A DNA stretch of 61,437 nucleotides from an uncultured Dietzia sp. (GTDB lineage Bacteria; Actinomycetota; Actinomycetes; Mycobacteriales; Mycobacteriaceae), in contig NZ_CALMYY010000077.1 in assembly GCF_937873725.1 (NCBI RefSeq), positions 1 to 61,437 on the forward strand, given 5' to 3'. The notes under the pieces were generated by a model. The model did no database searches and had not been told where the DNA came from. It saw nothing but the letters and a program-made list of their open reading frames with translations. Each line of letters opens with the position of its first letter. Positions within the stretch are counted from its first letter, which is position 1. Positions 16,876-23,835 of this stretch are shown piece after piece. A program made the translations under genes and the position numbers.

Positions 16876-17402
16876 TACAGCGTGAGCACCCGCCCGCACA
16901 CCACCAGGTGGACCTCGTCGCAGCACTGGGCGACGGTCTGGTTGAGCGCGCCCAGCAGGTCCCGGAACAGTCCGCCCGACCGATGGGCGGGAACCACGCC
17001 CGAGCCCACCTCGTTGGTCACCAGGACCACGTTGTCCCGGCCGGACAGGGCCGCGCAGAGGGCGTCGGTGTGCTCGTCGACCACCGCGCGGGCGTGGTCC
17101 GACGGCGCGTCCCACAGCCCCAGGCCGTCGACCAGCGTGGTGAGCCACGTGCCCAGGCAGTCGATGAGCACGGGCCCGGGCGCCTCGGCGAGCGCGGTGG
17201 CGAGATCGGCCGACTCCACGGTCCGCCACACCTCCGGCCGGTGCGCGCGGTGGTGCTCGACCCGGGCGGCCCAGTCCGGGTCGTCGAGACGGTCGATCGG
17301 CAGGCCGGGGGCGACGAACGTCACCGCCCCGGCCTCCTCGAGGAGCCGCACCGCGTGCCGGGACTTGCCGGACCGCGCCCCGCCGGTGACCAGGATCCGC
17401 AT
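16875..17402 (-). CDS. cobU: Adenosylcobinamide kinase / cobinamide-phosphate guanylyltransferase
   Basis: A 175-residue bifunctional enzyme of the cobamide nucleotide-loop pathway: it phosphorylates adenosylcobinamide and then attaches GMP. The Walker A loop GGARSGKS is at residues 7-14. VLIDCLGTWLTTLVD, VVLVTNEVGSGVVP and FRDLLGALNQTVAQ are diagnostic of CobU. The ATG overlaps the stop of the upstream membrane protein (TGATG). Other late cobalamin genes are not adjacent, but a riboswitch-linked corrinoid importer lies at 48.7-51.6 kb. Confidence 0.93.
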   Translation of the reverse strand: MRILVTGGARSGKSRHAVRLLEEAGAVTFVAPGLPIDRLDDPDWAARVEHHRAHRPEVWRTVESADLATALAEAPGPVLIDCLGTWLTTLVDGLGLWDAPSDHARAVVDEHTDALCAALSGRDNVVLVTNEVGSGVVPAHRSGGLFRDLLGALNQTVAQCCDEVHLVVCGRVLTL

Positions 17403-17701
17403 CAGGCCCCGCGCCGCGCCCGGCCGCCGGCCATCGCCGGCCCCGAGAACAGGGCCAAGCCCAGGACGAACCCGAAGTCGTACCAGTTCCCGTCGTTGAC
17501 CACCTCGTAGATGGTCACGGAGTCGGTGAACAGGGAGATGACAAAGGTGACGGGGAGGATGATGCCGTGCCACAGGCCCAGCCAGAACCCGGCGCCGCCG
17601 GCGGAGACGTCGGCGTTGGGTCCGGCCGCGCACGCCCCCAGGACCAGGACCACAACGAGGAGGACCCCTCCGGCCGCCCCCGCCCGCCTCCCGGTGGTCA
17701 C
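17402..17701 (-). CDS. Small membrane/lipoprotein of unknown function
   Basis: A 99-residue protein, not recognised. It begins with a signal-like segment GGVLLVVVLVLGAC whose LGAC resembles a lipobox, followed by two further hydrophobic stretches (FWLGLWHGIILPVTFVISLF and WYDFGFVLGLALFSG). The GTG start overlaps the TGA of the upstream PLDc_N-like gene (GTGA) and the stop overlaps the cobU ATG (TGATG), so all three are co-translated. An association with membranes is clear; a role in cobamide metabolism is only suggested by position. Confidence 0.65.
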   Translation of the reverse strand: MTTGRRAGAAGGVLLVVVLVLGACAAGPNADVSAGGAGFWLGLWHGIILPVTFVISLFTDSVTIYEVVNDGNWYDFGFVLGLALFSGPAMAGGRARRGA

Positions 17702-17913
17702 GGCCGCCGGCCTCTGAGGAAGTAGAGGGCGGGGCCGACGAAGTTGATCGCGATGATCGCGGCCCACTTGCCCTTGCTGCCGTTCACCTTCTCGGCCGGC
17801 CTGGTGGCCAGGTCCGCCCACGCGGTGGCCGCCAGCGACACCTGGACGGACGCCAGGGTCAGGATGACGGTCTGCTGGCGGGGGGTCAGTTCTTTCCACT
17901 TCTTGTTGGCCAC
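17698..17913 (-). CDS. Small PLDc_N-like membrane protein
   Basis: A 71-residue protein with two hydrophobic segments (VILTLASVQVSLAATAWADL and WAAIIAINFVGPALYFLRGR). The GKWAAIIAINFVGPALYFL segment matches the phospholipase D-nuclease N-terminal (PLDc_N) pattern found in many small actinobacterial membrane proteins without the nuclease domain. The function is unknown. It is the first gene of the tightly overlapped cluster ending with cobU. Confidence 0.75.
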   Translation of the reverse strand: MANKKWKELTPRQQTVILTLASVQVSLAATAWADLATRPAEKVNGSKGKWAAIIAINFVGPALYFLRGRRP

Positions 17914-18016
17914 GGCGCACCTTCCTCGTCGGATGAGACCATCTTCCCCCCGCGGGGAGGGCGGGACAAGCGCCGGTGCCCGCGGATCGACCGCGCCCGG
18001 CCACGCCCGGGACTAT

Positions 18017-18039
18017 GGTGTGGATCACACCGCTAGAAT
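18017..18039 (+). promoter_or_regulatory. Promoter with embedded palindrome for the mycofactocin-type SDR
   Basis: GGTGTG-GAT-CACACC is a perfect 6-bp dyad at 18017-18031, directly followed by TAGAAT at 18034-18039 as a good -10. The ATG is 11 bp further on, so the transcript has a very short leader. A dyad in the promoter spacer is the usual place for a repressor. Confidence 0.5.
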
Positions 18040-18050
18040 GGGAGATCGTC

Positions 18051-18869
18051 ATGGCGGGCAGGCTCGAGGGCAAGGTCGCATTCATCACCGGGGTCGCCCG
18101 GGGTCAGGGCCGCGCCCACGCGGTCCGGCTGGCCTCGGAGGGTGCCGACATCATCGGCCTCGACCTGGCCGGACCGCTCCCCGACGCGGTGCCGTACGAC
18201 CCGGCCACGCCGGAGGACCTGGACGAGACCCGACGGCTGGTGGAGGAGCTGGGCCGCCGGGCGCTGCTCTCGATCGGCGACGTGCGGGACCTGCCGGGCA
18301 TGACGGCGATCGTCGACGCCGGGGTGGCCGAGCTTGGCCGTCTCGACGTGGTGGTGGCCAACGCCGGGATCTGCATCCCGCAGGTCTGGGACACGATCAC
18401 CCCCGCGGACTTCGGCGCGACCCTCGACATCAACACCACCGGCGTGTGGAACACGGTGATGGCCACCGCGCACCACGTGATCGCCGCCGGCGGCGGGTCG
18501 ATCGTCCTCATCAGCTCCTACGCGGGCAAGAAGATGCAGCCGTTCATGGTGCACTACACCACCTCCAAGCACGCTCTGGTCGGCATGACGCGGGCGTTCG
18601 CCGCGGAGCTCGGGCCGAGGAGCGTGCGGGTCAACAGCATCCACCCGGGCGGGGTCGCGACCCCCATGGGTGGCGGGGACATGGTGAGCCAGCTCGAGAA
18701 GGTGGGCGAGTCCAACCCCCCGCTCAACCTCATGGGCACGACCTTCCTCGAGCAGACCTGGGCCGAGCCGGAGGAGATCTCCAACGTCGTGGCGTTCCTG
18801 GCCTCGGACGAGTCGAAGTTCATCACCGCCGAGCACATCAGCGTCGACGGAGGCTCCCAGTACTTCTGA
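18051..18869 (+). CDS. Mycofactocin-coupled SDR family oxidoreductase
   Basis: A 272-residue SDR of the subfamily in which NAD(P) is thought to stay bound and be re-oxidised by mycofactocin. The diagnostic N-terminus GRLEGKVAFITGVARGQGRA and the extended DIIGLDLAGPLPD region match that group. The catalytic residues are S in LISSYAGKK, Y in VHYTTSKHA and its K. The start at 18051 gives the canonical MAGRLEGK and has GGGAGA upstream. The substrate is unknown. No mycofactocin synthesis genes are in the window. Confidence 0.88.
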   Translation: MAGRLEGKVAFITGVARGQGRAHAVRLASEGADIIGLDLAGPLPDAVPYDPATPEDLDETRRLVEELGRRALLSIGDVRDLPGMTAIVDAGVAELGRLDVVVANAGICIPQVWDTITPADFGATLDINTTGVWNTVMATAHHVIAAGGGSIVLISSYAGKKMQPFMVHYTTSKHALVGMTRAFAAELGPRSVRVNSIHPGGVATPMGGGDMVSQLEKVGESNPPLNLMGTTFLEQTWAEPEEISNVVAFLASDESKFITAEHISVDGGSQYF

Positions 18870-18884
18870 CGTACCGTCGGGAGG

Positions 18885-20330
18885 ATGACAGCCCAGCACC
18901 GGCCCGGCCTCGTCCTCGGTTCCCGCTTCGCCGGTGACTTCCCCGAGCTCGGCGTGCCGTGGAGGGCCGCGGAGGCGAGCGTCCCTCGCCTCCTCGTGCT
19001 CAACGAGCCGCTGGCGGCGGAGCTGGGCCTGGACGCCGACTACCTGCGTGGTGACGAGGGCGTGCGCCTGCTGGCCGGGACCCACGTCCCCGAGGGCGCC
19101 ACCCCGGTCGCCCAGGCGTACGCGGGCCACCAGTTCGGCGGGTACTCGCCGCGGCTGGGCGACGGGCGGGCGCTGTTGATGGGCGAGCTCCCCGACGGGC
19201 GCGACCTGCACCTCAAGGGGTCGGGGCGCACCCCGTTCGCTCGCGGCGGGGACGGGCTCGCGGCAGTCGGGCCGATGCTGCGCGAGTACCTGGTCAGCGA
19301 GGCCATGCACGCCCTGGGGGTGCCGACCACCCGCTCGCTGGCGGTGGTGGCGACCGGGGACACGGTCCAGCGCGAGAGGCCCCTGCCCGGCGCCGTGCTG
19401 GCCCGCGTGGCCGGCAGTCACCTGCGGGTGGGCACCTTCCAGTACGCACGGGCGAACCACGACGACGAGGTGCTGCGCCGGCTGGCCGACCACGCCATCG
19501 CCCGGCACCACCCGGAGGCCGCCCGCGCGGAGAACCCCTACCTGGCGTTGTTCGATTCCGTCCTCGGCGCCCAGGCCGAGCTCGTGGCGCGGTGGATGCT
19601 CCTCGGGTTCATCCACGGCGTCATGAACACGGACAACACGACCATCTCCGGCGAGACCATCGACTACGGGCCGTGCGCGTTCATGGAGGGGTTCGACCCC
19701 GCCACGGTGTTCAGCTCGATCGACACCCAGGGCAGGTACGCCTACGCCAACCAGCCGCCGATCATGCAGTGGAACCTCGCGCGGTTCGCCGAGACCCTGG
19801 TCCCGCTCGTCGACCCCGACAGGGACGAGGCGGTCCGGCTCCTCACCGAGGTCCTGGGCACCTTCCCCGACCGCTACCAGCGGGCGTGGACGGCCGGGAT
19901 GCGCGCCAAGCTGGGCCTGCCGGCCGGGGCCCCGGCCGGGGAGGCGGACGAGCTGATCGACGAACTCTCGCGCCTGCTCGGCGCGACCCGCCCCGACTTC
20001 ACCGGGTTCTTCCGCGCACTCGGCGCCGCAGCGGAGGGCGACCCGACCGCCGTGCGCGGCCTGGTCGGGCACCTGGCGGATCCGTGGCTGGCGAGGTGGC
20101 GGGCCCTCGACCCCGACCCGGGATCGATGGCCCGTGTCAACCCGCTCTACATCCCGCGCAACCATCTCGTGGAGGAGGCCCTGGACGCGGCCACGGCCGG
20201 GGATACGGGTCCGTTCGAGGAGCTCCTCGTCGTCGTCGCCGATCCCTTCACCGAGCGCCCCGGACTGGGGCGCTACGCCGCCCCGGCCCCGCCCGACGGC
20301 GCCCCCCACGTCACCTTCTGCGGGACCTGA
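18885..20330 (+). CDS. selO: SelO-type protein adenylyltransferase
   Basis: A 481-residue pseudokinase-fold enzyme of the SelO/YdiU family, which transfers AMP from ATP to Ser/Thr/Tyr of redox proteins. Family strings are [73 protein letters not shown] and [20 protein letters not shown]. The C-terminus is FCGT: a cysteine at the third-from-last position, where human SelO has selenocysteine and E. coli has cysteine. It starts 15 bp after the SDR stop and may share its transcript. Confidence 0.94.
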   Translation: MTAQHRPGLVLGSRFAGDFPELGVPWRAAEASVPRLLVLNEPLAAELGLDADYLRGDEGVRLLAGTHVPEGATPVAQAYAGHQFGGYSPRLGDGRALLMGELPDGRDLHLKGSGRTPFARGGDGLAAVGPMLREYLVSEAMHALGVPTTRSLAVVATGDTVQRERPLPGAVLARVAGSHLRVGTFQYARANHDDEVLRRLADHAIARHHPEAARAENPYLALFDSVLGAQAELVARWMLLGFIHGVMNTDNTTISGETIDYGPCAFMEGFDPATVFSSIDTQGRYAYANQPPIMQWNLARFAETLVPLVDPDRDEAVRLLTEVLGTFPDRYQRAWTAGMRAKLGLPAGAPAGEADELIDELSRLLGATRPDFTGFFRALGAAAEGDPTAVRGLVGHLADPWLARWRALDPDPGSMARVNPLYIPRNHLVEEALDAATAGDTGPFEELLVVVADPFTERPGLGRYAAPAPPDGAPHVTFCGT

Positions 20331-20479
20331 CGCGGGACCGCCCCGGGTGCGCCGTCAACATGAGGAAGATGCTGAGAATCGTGACCCGAACGGGTCGGAG
20401 CACTTCCCCGGGTGGGGCGTTCGTAGGACAATGATGCTGTCGCGTCATATTTTTAGGGGCGCTACGAACTGGGGGAAAT

Positions 20480-20554
20480 GTGCGCATACTCATCGCCGAC
20501 AGTGACGGGGGATACGGGCCGCCGTCCGCCATACTCGGTCGTTTCCTGGAGTGA
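20480..20554 (+). pseudogene. Upstream in-frame fragment of the 20558-21295 hydrolase, ended by TGA
   Basis: A GTG at 20480 with a GGGGGA site opens a 24-codon frame reading RILIADSDGGYGPPSAILG and ends at a TGA (20552-20554). This TGA is in the same frame as the next gene, whose GTG follows 3 bp later. The fragment looks like the missing first beta-strand and helix of that alpha/beta hydrolase, so the two were probably one gene in which TGG (Trp) became TGA. Readthrough or a sequence error are alternatives. Confidence 0.5.
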
Positions 20555-20557
20555 CTG

Positions 20558-21295
20558 GTGGAACGCACCGGCGCCGCGCGCGCGGTGCGGGTCCAGTGGC
20601 CCGCGCCCGGGGTGATCACCCCGCGCCGCTCGCACACGTGGGAGACGGCGGCCGCCGCCGGGGTGGCGGACCTCAACCGGTTGGTCCGGCTGCACCCGTC
20701 GGATCTCCTGGTGCTCGTCGGCGTGTGCAGCGGGAGCCGGGTGATCTACGACTGGCTCGAGGCGAACCCCGAGCAGCTCGACCGCGTCGCGGTGGTGGGG
20801 ATGGTGGGGGATCCGTTCCGGCCGCGCGACAAGTGGCTCCCGGGGACCCAGGATCCGGGCGGCCAGGGCGTCGCGGGCAGGCGCCTCGGGCCGATCCCCG
20901 ACCGCACCTACTGGGTGGCGGTGCCGGGCGATCCGCTCAGCGCGATCCAGGCGGACAGCCTGCTGCGCAGCGCCGTGCGGGGGTCGGACCTCGCGCCGGA
21001 CCAGGTGTACGACGACATCCTCGACGACCTGCCCGGGTCGCGCGCGAAGATGGCGGCCCGGCTCGACGTGCTGCACCATCCCGGCGACTGGGCCACCAAC
21101 CTGCGGCGGCGGGTGAACGAGGCGCGGGAGGCGCTCGAACGGTATCGGAGCCTCGACTACGCCACTCGGTACGAGTCCAACGAGAACGGCCCGTCGCCCT
21201 ACGAGCGGTTGGTGACCCTGTTGGCGGCGGAGGCCTCCCGTGGAGGCGTGGCTGGGAGCTCAGCGGCGCCGCCCCACGGCCGCCTCGCCTCCTGA
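20558..21295 (+). CDS. Cutinase/LysB-like alpha/beta hydrolase, possibly 5'-truncated
   Basis: A 245-residue protein tentatively placed with cutinase- or mycobacteriophage LysB-like hydrolases. It has a nucleophile-elbow-like GVCSG within LLVLVGVCSGSRVIYDWL, then GMVGDPFRPRDKWLPG, GQGVAGRRLG, VAVPGDPLSA and a late HHPGDWA that could supply the catalytic His. The elbow carries Cys at the nucleophile position instead of the usual Ser. The start at 20558 has GGAG upstream, but the first strand of the fold is encoded before an in-frame TGA at 20552-20554. The protein may therefore be a truncated, inactive or readthrough product. The last 36 bp overlap the convergent exporter gene. Confidence 0.6.
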   Translation: MERTGAARAVRVQWPAPGVITPRRSHTWETAAAAGVADLNRLVRLHPSDLLVLVGVCSGSRVIYDWLEANPEQLDRVAVVGMVGDPFRPRDKWLPGTQDPGGQGVAGRRLGPIPDRTYWVAVPGDPLSAIQADSLLRSAVRGSDLAPDQVYDDILDDLPGSRAKMAARLDVLHHPGDWATNLRRRVNEAREALERYRSLDYATRYESNENGPSPYERLVTLLAAEASRGGVAGSSAAPPHGRLAS

Positions 21296-22216
21296 CACGG
21301 GCGACGCCGCCCGGTCGGTCCCGGACCGGTCGTTCCGCCCGCTCTGCTCGGGCCGGCTCGGCTCCGTGTGATCGTTCCGTCCCGCGCTCACGGTGAGCAG
21401 AACGGCGACGATCCCCAACACCATCGCGATCAGCTGCGGCGCACCGATCCGGTCGCCCAGCATCGCCCACGCCCAGATCGCCGCCACCGGCGGCGTGAGG
21501 TAGAGCAGCATGCTCGTGTGGGTGGCCCCGAGGTGGCGCAGCGCGAGGAGGTACGCCCCGTAGCCCCCGAGGCCGGCCGGGATGACGAGCCACGCGAGCG
21601 AGGCGGCCAGTCGGGGGGTCGGCTCGACCGTCATTCCCGAGGTGAGCAGCGCGGCGGTGACAAAGACGATCGCGGCGACGCCCACCTGGATCGTCAGGGC
21701 GGTCACCACGTCGACCCGCGGTGTCCAGCGACGCTCCAGCAGCGCCGAACAGGTCAGGCCGAGCAGGCTGATCACCGGCAGGGCGAGCGCGGGGCCGAGA
21801 TCGCTCACGCCGCCCACGCAGATCGCCACGGCTCCGAGCCCCAACCCGACCCCTGTCCACTGCCGCGGTGTCAGCCGGTCGCCCCAGAAGGCGGCCCCGG
21901 CGGCCGCCACGAGCAGGGGCTGGGCCGAGCACACCAGGGCCGTCGTCCCCGCGCCGACCCCGGACGCCGCCGCGGCGAACAGGCCGCCGAGGAACACCAC
22001 GTGCGCGGTCAGGCCCAGGACGCACTGCCGGCCGAGGTCCCGGCGGCCGAATCGGGCGCGGATGAGCGGGGTGACGGCGAGCAGCAGTCCGGCGGTGATG
22101 ACGTACCGCCACGCCAACAACGCCGCGGGTTCGGCTGCCGCGGTCCCCCACGCGGCACCGACGAATCCGCAACTCCACAGCAGGACGAATCCCACGGCCA
22201 CCGATGTCCTGGTCAT
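21260..22216 (-). CDS. EamA/DMT family transporter
   Basis: A 318-residue exporter with ten hydrophobic segments in two EamA repeats. It begins SVAVGFVLLWSCGFVGAAW; the second repeat starts near ALPVISLLGLTCSALLERRW, and YLTPPVAAIWAWAMLGDRI is typical of the family. DMT proteins export amino acids, nucleosides or drugs; the substrate is unknown. The ATG at 22216 lies only about 6 bp from the expected transcript start. A TTG 12 bp upstream is an alternative. It is divergent from a TetR gene and shares a palindromic operator with it, so it is probably its target. Confidence 0.88.
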   Translation of the reverse strand: MTRTSVAVGFVLLWSCGFVGAAWGTAAAEPAALLAWRYVITAGLLLAVTPLIRARFGRRDLGRQCVLGLTAHVVFLGGLFAAAASGVGAGTTALVCSAQPLLVAAAGAAFWGDRLTPRQWTGVGLGLGAVAICVGGVSDLGPALALPVISLLGLTCSALLERRWTPRVDVVTALTIQVGVAAIVFVTAALLTSGMTVEPTPRLAASLAWLVIPAGLGGYGAYLLALRHLGATHTSMLLYLTPPVAAIWAWAMLGDRIGAPQLIAMVLGIVAVLLTVSAGRNDHTEPSRPEQSGRNDRSGTDRAASPVSGGEAAVGRRR

Positions 22217-22231
22217 GGGAGGGAGCAAAGC

Positions 22232-22245
22232 ATACCGACCGGTAT
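22232..22245. promoter_or_regulatory. TetR operator between exporter and regulator
   Basis: ATACCGACCGGTAT is a near-perfect 14-bp palindrome (only the centre differs). It overlaps a TATACT -10 for the rightward TetR gene (22243-22248) and a TATGCT -10 for the leftward exporter (22234-22229 on the minus strand). One bound dimer would block both promoters. Confidence 0.7.
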
Positions 22246-22284
22246 ACTGTCAGTGCACCTGCCGGCACCCGAGGGGAGACGCCC

Positions 22285-22893
22285 GTGGCCCTTGAACCGT
22301 GGCCGATCGTCGCCACGACCGACGTGGGGGAGCGCATCCTCGCGGCCGCCGACGACCTCTTCTACTCACGGGGGATCACGGCTGTGGGCGTGGAGCTCAT
22401 CGCCGAGGAGGCGCGGACCACCAAGCGCACCCTCTACCAGCGCTTCGGATCCAAGGACGGATTGGTCGAGGCCTACCTGCGCCGGCGCGGGCATCGCTGG
22501 CAGCGGTACCTCGTCGACCACCTCGACGCGACCGACTGGACCGTCACCGAGTTCTTCCGGCGGGCCGAGCAGTGGGCGGAGTCGCACGATCGCGGCTGCG
22601 CCTTCGTCAACGCGTGGGCTGAGGTGGGGGGCGCCGGGGAGACGGGCGCCGCGGAGGCCGTCCGGGATGAGAAGCGGTGGATGCGCGAGCTCTTCCTGAC
22701 GTTCGCCGGCGGGGACAGGGCCACCGCGACGGCGATCCACCAGCTCTACGAGGGTGCGCAGGTCGCGGCGACGGTGCTCGGGGAGACCGACGCGTTCCGG
22801 ATCGCGGACGAGGCGGCCGGTGTGGTCATGGGGCGCGCTGCGCGGCGGGCTCGGGCGCACGACCGGCCGCCGGGCGCCGCCGGACCAGGTTGA
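22285..22893 (+). CDS. TetR/AcrR family transcriptional regulator
   Basis: A 202-residue repressor with an HTH at about residues 15-60: ERILAAADDLFYSRGITAVG, then ELIAEEARTTKRTLYQRFGSK. The ligand domain includes AEQWAESHDRGCAFVNAWAE, common in actinobacterial TetR proteins. The GTG start has GAGGGGAGAC upstream; a longer open frame to 22204 would run through the operator and is rejected. It probably controls the divergent EamA exporter and itself. Confidence 0.9.
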   Translation: MALEPWPIVATTDVGERILAAADDLFYSRGITAVGVELIAEEARTTKRTLYQRFGSKDGLVEAYLRRRGHRWQRYLVDHLDATDWTVTEFFRRAEQWAESHDRGCAFVNAWAEVGGAGETGAAEAVRDEKRWMRELFLTFAGGDRATATAIHQLYEGAQVAATVLGETDAFRIADEAAGVVMGRAARRARAHDRPPGAAGPG

Positions 22894-23008
22894 CCACGGC
22901 CGCCACCAGCACCACGGCGGAGGCGATCGCGGCGACCCCCGCCGGAGCGGCGGACTCGAAGCGGCCCTTGCGGCGGCCCGGAAATCCACCTATCGGAGTG
23001 CGATCCAC
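22826..23008 (-). CDS. Possible small single-pass membrane protein
   Basis: A 60-codon frame with one strongly hydrophobic stretch (AGVAAIASAVVLVAAVVNLV) flanked by Arg-rich ends. It starts with GTG inside the inverted repeat at 22981-23052 and overlaps the TetR gene by 68 bp on the other strand. The membrane segment is notable in otherwise non-coding DNA, but the start is doubtful and no family is recognised. Confidence 0.25.
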   Translation of the reverse strand: MDRTPIGGFPGRRKGRFESAAPAGVAAIASAVVLVAAVVNLVRRRPAAGRAPEPAAQRAP

Positions 23009-23052
23009 CTACGGAGGTCCATAGGTGGATCGCACTCCGATAGGTGGATTTC
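22981..23052. repeat. Perfect 31-bp inverted repeat with nested TAGGTGGAT motifs
   Basis: Arms at 22981-23011 and 23022-23052 are exact reverse complements, separated by a 10-bp loop. Each arm contains two copies of an ATCCACCTA motif (TAGGTGGAT in reverse) around CGGAGTGCG, giving four copies in all. There is no T-tract. It could be a terminator, a palindromic repeat-family element or an mRNA-stabilising stem. Confidence 0.85.
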
Positions 23053-23117
23053 GGGACTCAGGCGCGTGGGCGGGGTGGCGCTGGCGGTGTGGTCCATTGG
23101 GGCAGCGCAGGTCGGGG

Positions 23118-23149
23118 GGCAGGCAGGCAGGGCAGGGCAGGGCAGGGCA
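23118..23149. repeat. GGCA x3 / GGGCA x4 microsatellite
   Basis: Three GGCA units (23118-23129) run into four GGGCA units (23130-23149). It is non-coding and prone to slippage. It lies about 110 bp upstream of the glutathione peroxidase start. Confidence 0.8.
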
Positions 23150-23259
23150 TCTGACCCGGCCTCCCGGCGTACGCCCGCACGCGAGCGGTCGCAGCGGTGA
23201 GAATGGCGGGCGGGGACAACCCACAACCCAGGGACCGCAGACGACGACGAGGAGCCGCC

Positions 23260-23757
23260 ATGGCCACCGAGCACCACACCATCGCCGATTTCCAGGCCAG
23301 CCTGACGGACGGGAGCGAGAAGGACCTGGCCGACTACGCCGGTCAGGTCGTGCTGGTGGTGAACACCGCCAGCAAGTGCGGGTTCACCCCGCAGTACAAG
23401 GGCCTGCAGGAGTTGTACGAGGAGTTCCGAGACCAGGGCTTTGTGGTGCTCGGCTTCCCGTGCGATCAGTTCGCCCACCAGGAGCCGGGGACCGACGAGC
23501 AGATCGGCGCGTTCTGCGAGCGCAACTTCGGCGTGGAGTTCCCGCTGTTCTCCAAGATCGAGGTCAACGGCTCCGGAGCGCACCCGCTGTACGGCTGGCT
23601 CAAGTCGCAGAAGTCCGGGCTGCTGGGCGGTCGGATCACGTGGAACTTCACCAAGTTCCTCATCGGCCGCGACGGGAAGGTGGTGGGGCGCTTCGGTCCC
23701 AATCGCAGGCCGGAGGACCTGCGTGAGGCGGTCGTGGGGGCACTTCGGGGGGAGTGA
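23260..23757 (+). CDS. Glutathione peroxidase family (thiol peroxidase)
   Basis: A 165-residue peroxidase that reduces hydroperoxides. The catalytic Cys is C40 in NTASKCGFTPQY, with Q70 in FPCDQF and the Trp/Asn of ITWNFTKFLI completing the tetrad. Cys instead of Sec, and the lack of glutathione in actinobacteria, suggest thioredoxin- or mycothiol-linked recycling; this is inference. The ATG at 23260 has GAGGAG eight bases upstream. It stands alone between the repeat region and the mycolyltransferase pair. Confidence 0.93.
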   Translation: MATEHHTIADFQASLTDGSEKDLADYAGQVVLVVNTASKCGFTPQYKGLQELYEEFRDQGFVVLGFPCDQFAHQEPGTDEQIGAFCERNFGVEFPLFSKIEVNGSGAHPLYGWLKSQKSGLLGGRITWNFTKFLIGRDGKVVGRFGPNRRPEDLREAVVGALRGE

Positions 23758-23796
23758 GGGCTGTCAGCCGGGTAACAGATCCGTCTCAGACGCGAT

Positions 23797-23822
23797 TAAG
23801 ATTGTGATGTCACCTATCACAA
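23797..23822 (+). promoter_or_regulatory. Promoter and dyad before the first mycolyltransferase
   Basis: TAAGAT at 23797-23802 is a good -10. It is followed by a perfect dyad TTGTGAT (23802-23808) and ATCACAA (23816-23822) with a 7-bp spacer, 14 bp before the ATG. The dyad resembles but does not fit the CRP/GlxR spacing. It may be an operator or a leader hairpin. Confidence 0.45.
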
Positions 23823-23835
23823 CATTTGGAGCTAC

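Larger units (their letters stand above)
22894..23259. other. 366-bp gap: inverted repeat and short tandem repeats
   Basis: Between the TetR gene and glutathione peroxidase there is no convincing gene except the weak minus-strand frame noted at 22826-23008. The gap holds the 31-bp inverted repeat at 22981-23052 and the GGCA/GGGCA array at 23118-23149. No clear promoter is seen, though peroxidase transcription must start here. Confidence 0.6.

Noticed and set aside
18033..20309. A 758-codon minus-strand open frame opposite the SDR and SelO genes
   Set aside because: Its product is Arg/Gly/His-rich low-complexity without motifs, while the plus strand encodes two well-recognised enzymes. It is a GC-driven antisense shadow.
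20552..20554. TGA as a selenocysteine codon in the hydrolase gene
   Set aside because: No convincing SECIS-like stem follows directly, no selenocysteine machinery is in the window, and the position fits a Trp codon in a helix. A nonsense change or sequence error is simpler.
22981..23149. CRISPR-like repeats
   Set aside because: The long repeat is a single inverted pair and the GGGCA units have no spacers; no cas genes are present.
22990..23583. A minus-strand frame across the inverted repeat and glutathione peroxidase
   Set aside because: It is antisense to a well-supported peroxidase and has no recognisable protein features.
23802..23822. CRP/GlxR binding site before the first mycolyltransferase
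   Set aside because: The TGTGA and TCACA halves are 9 bp apart, whereas CRP/GlxR sites need 6. It is kept only as a generic dyad.
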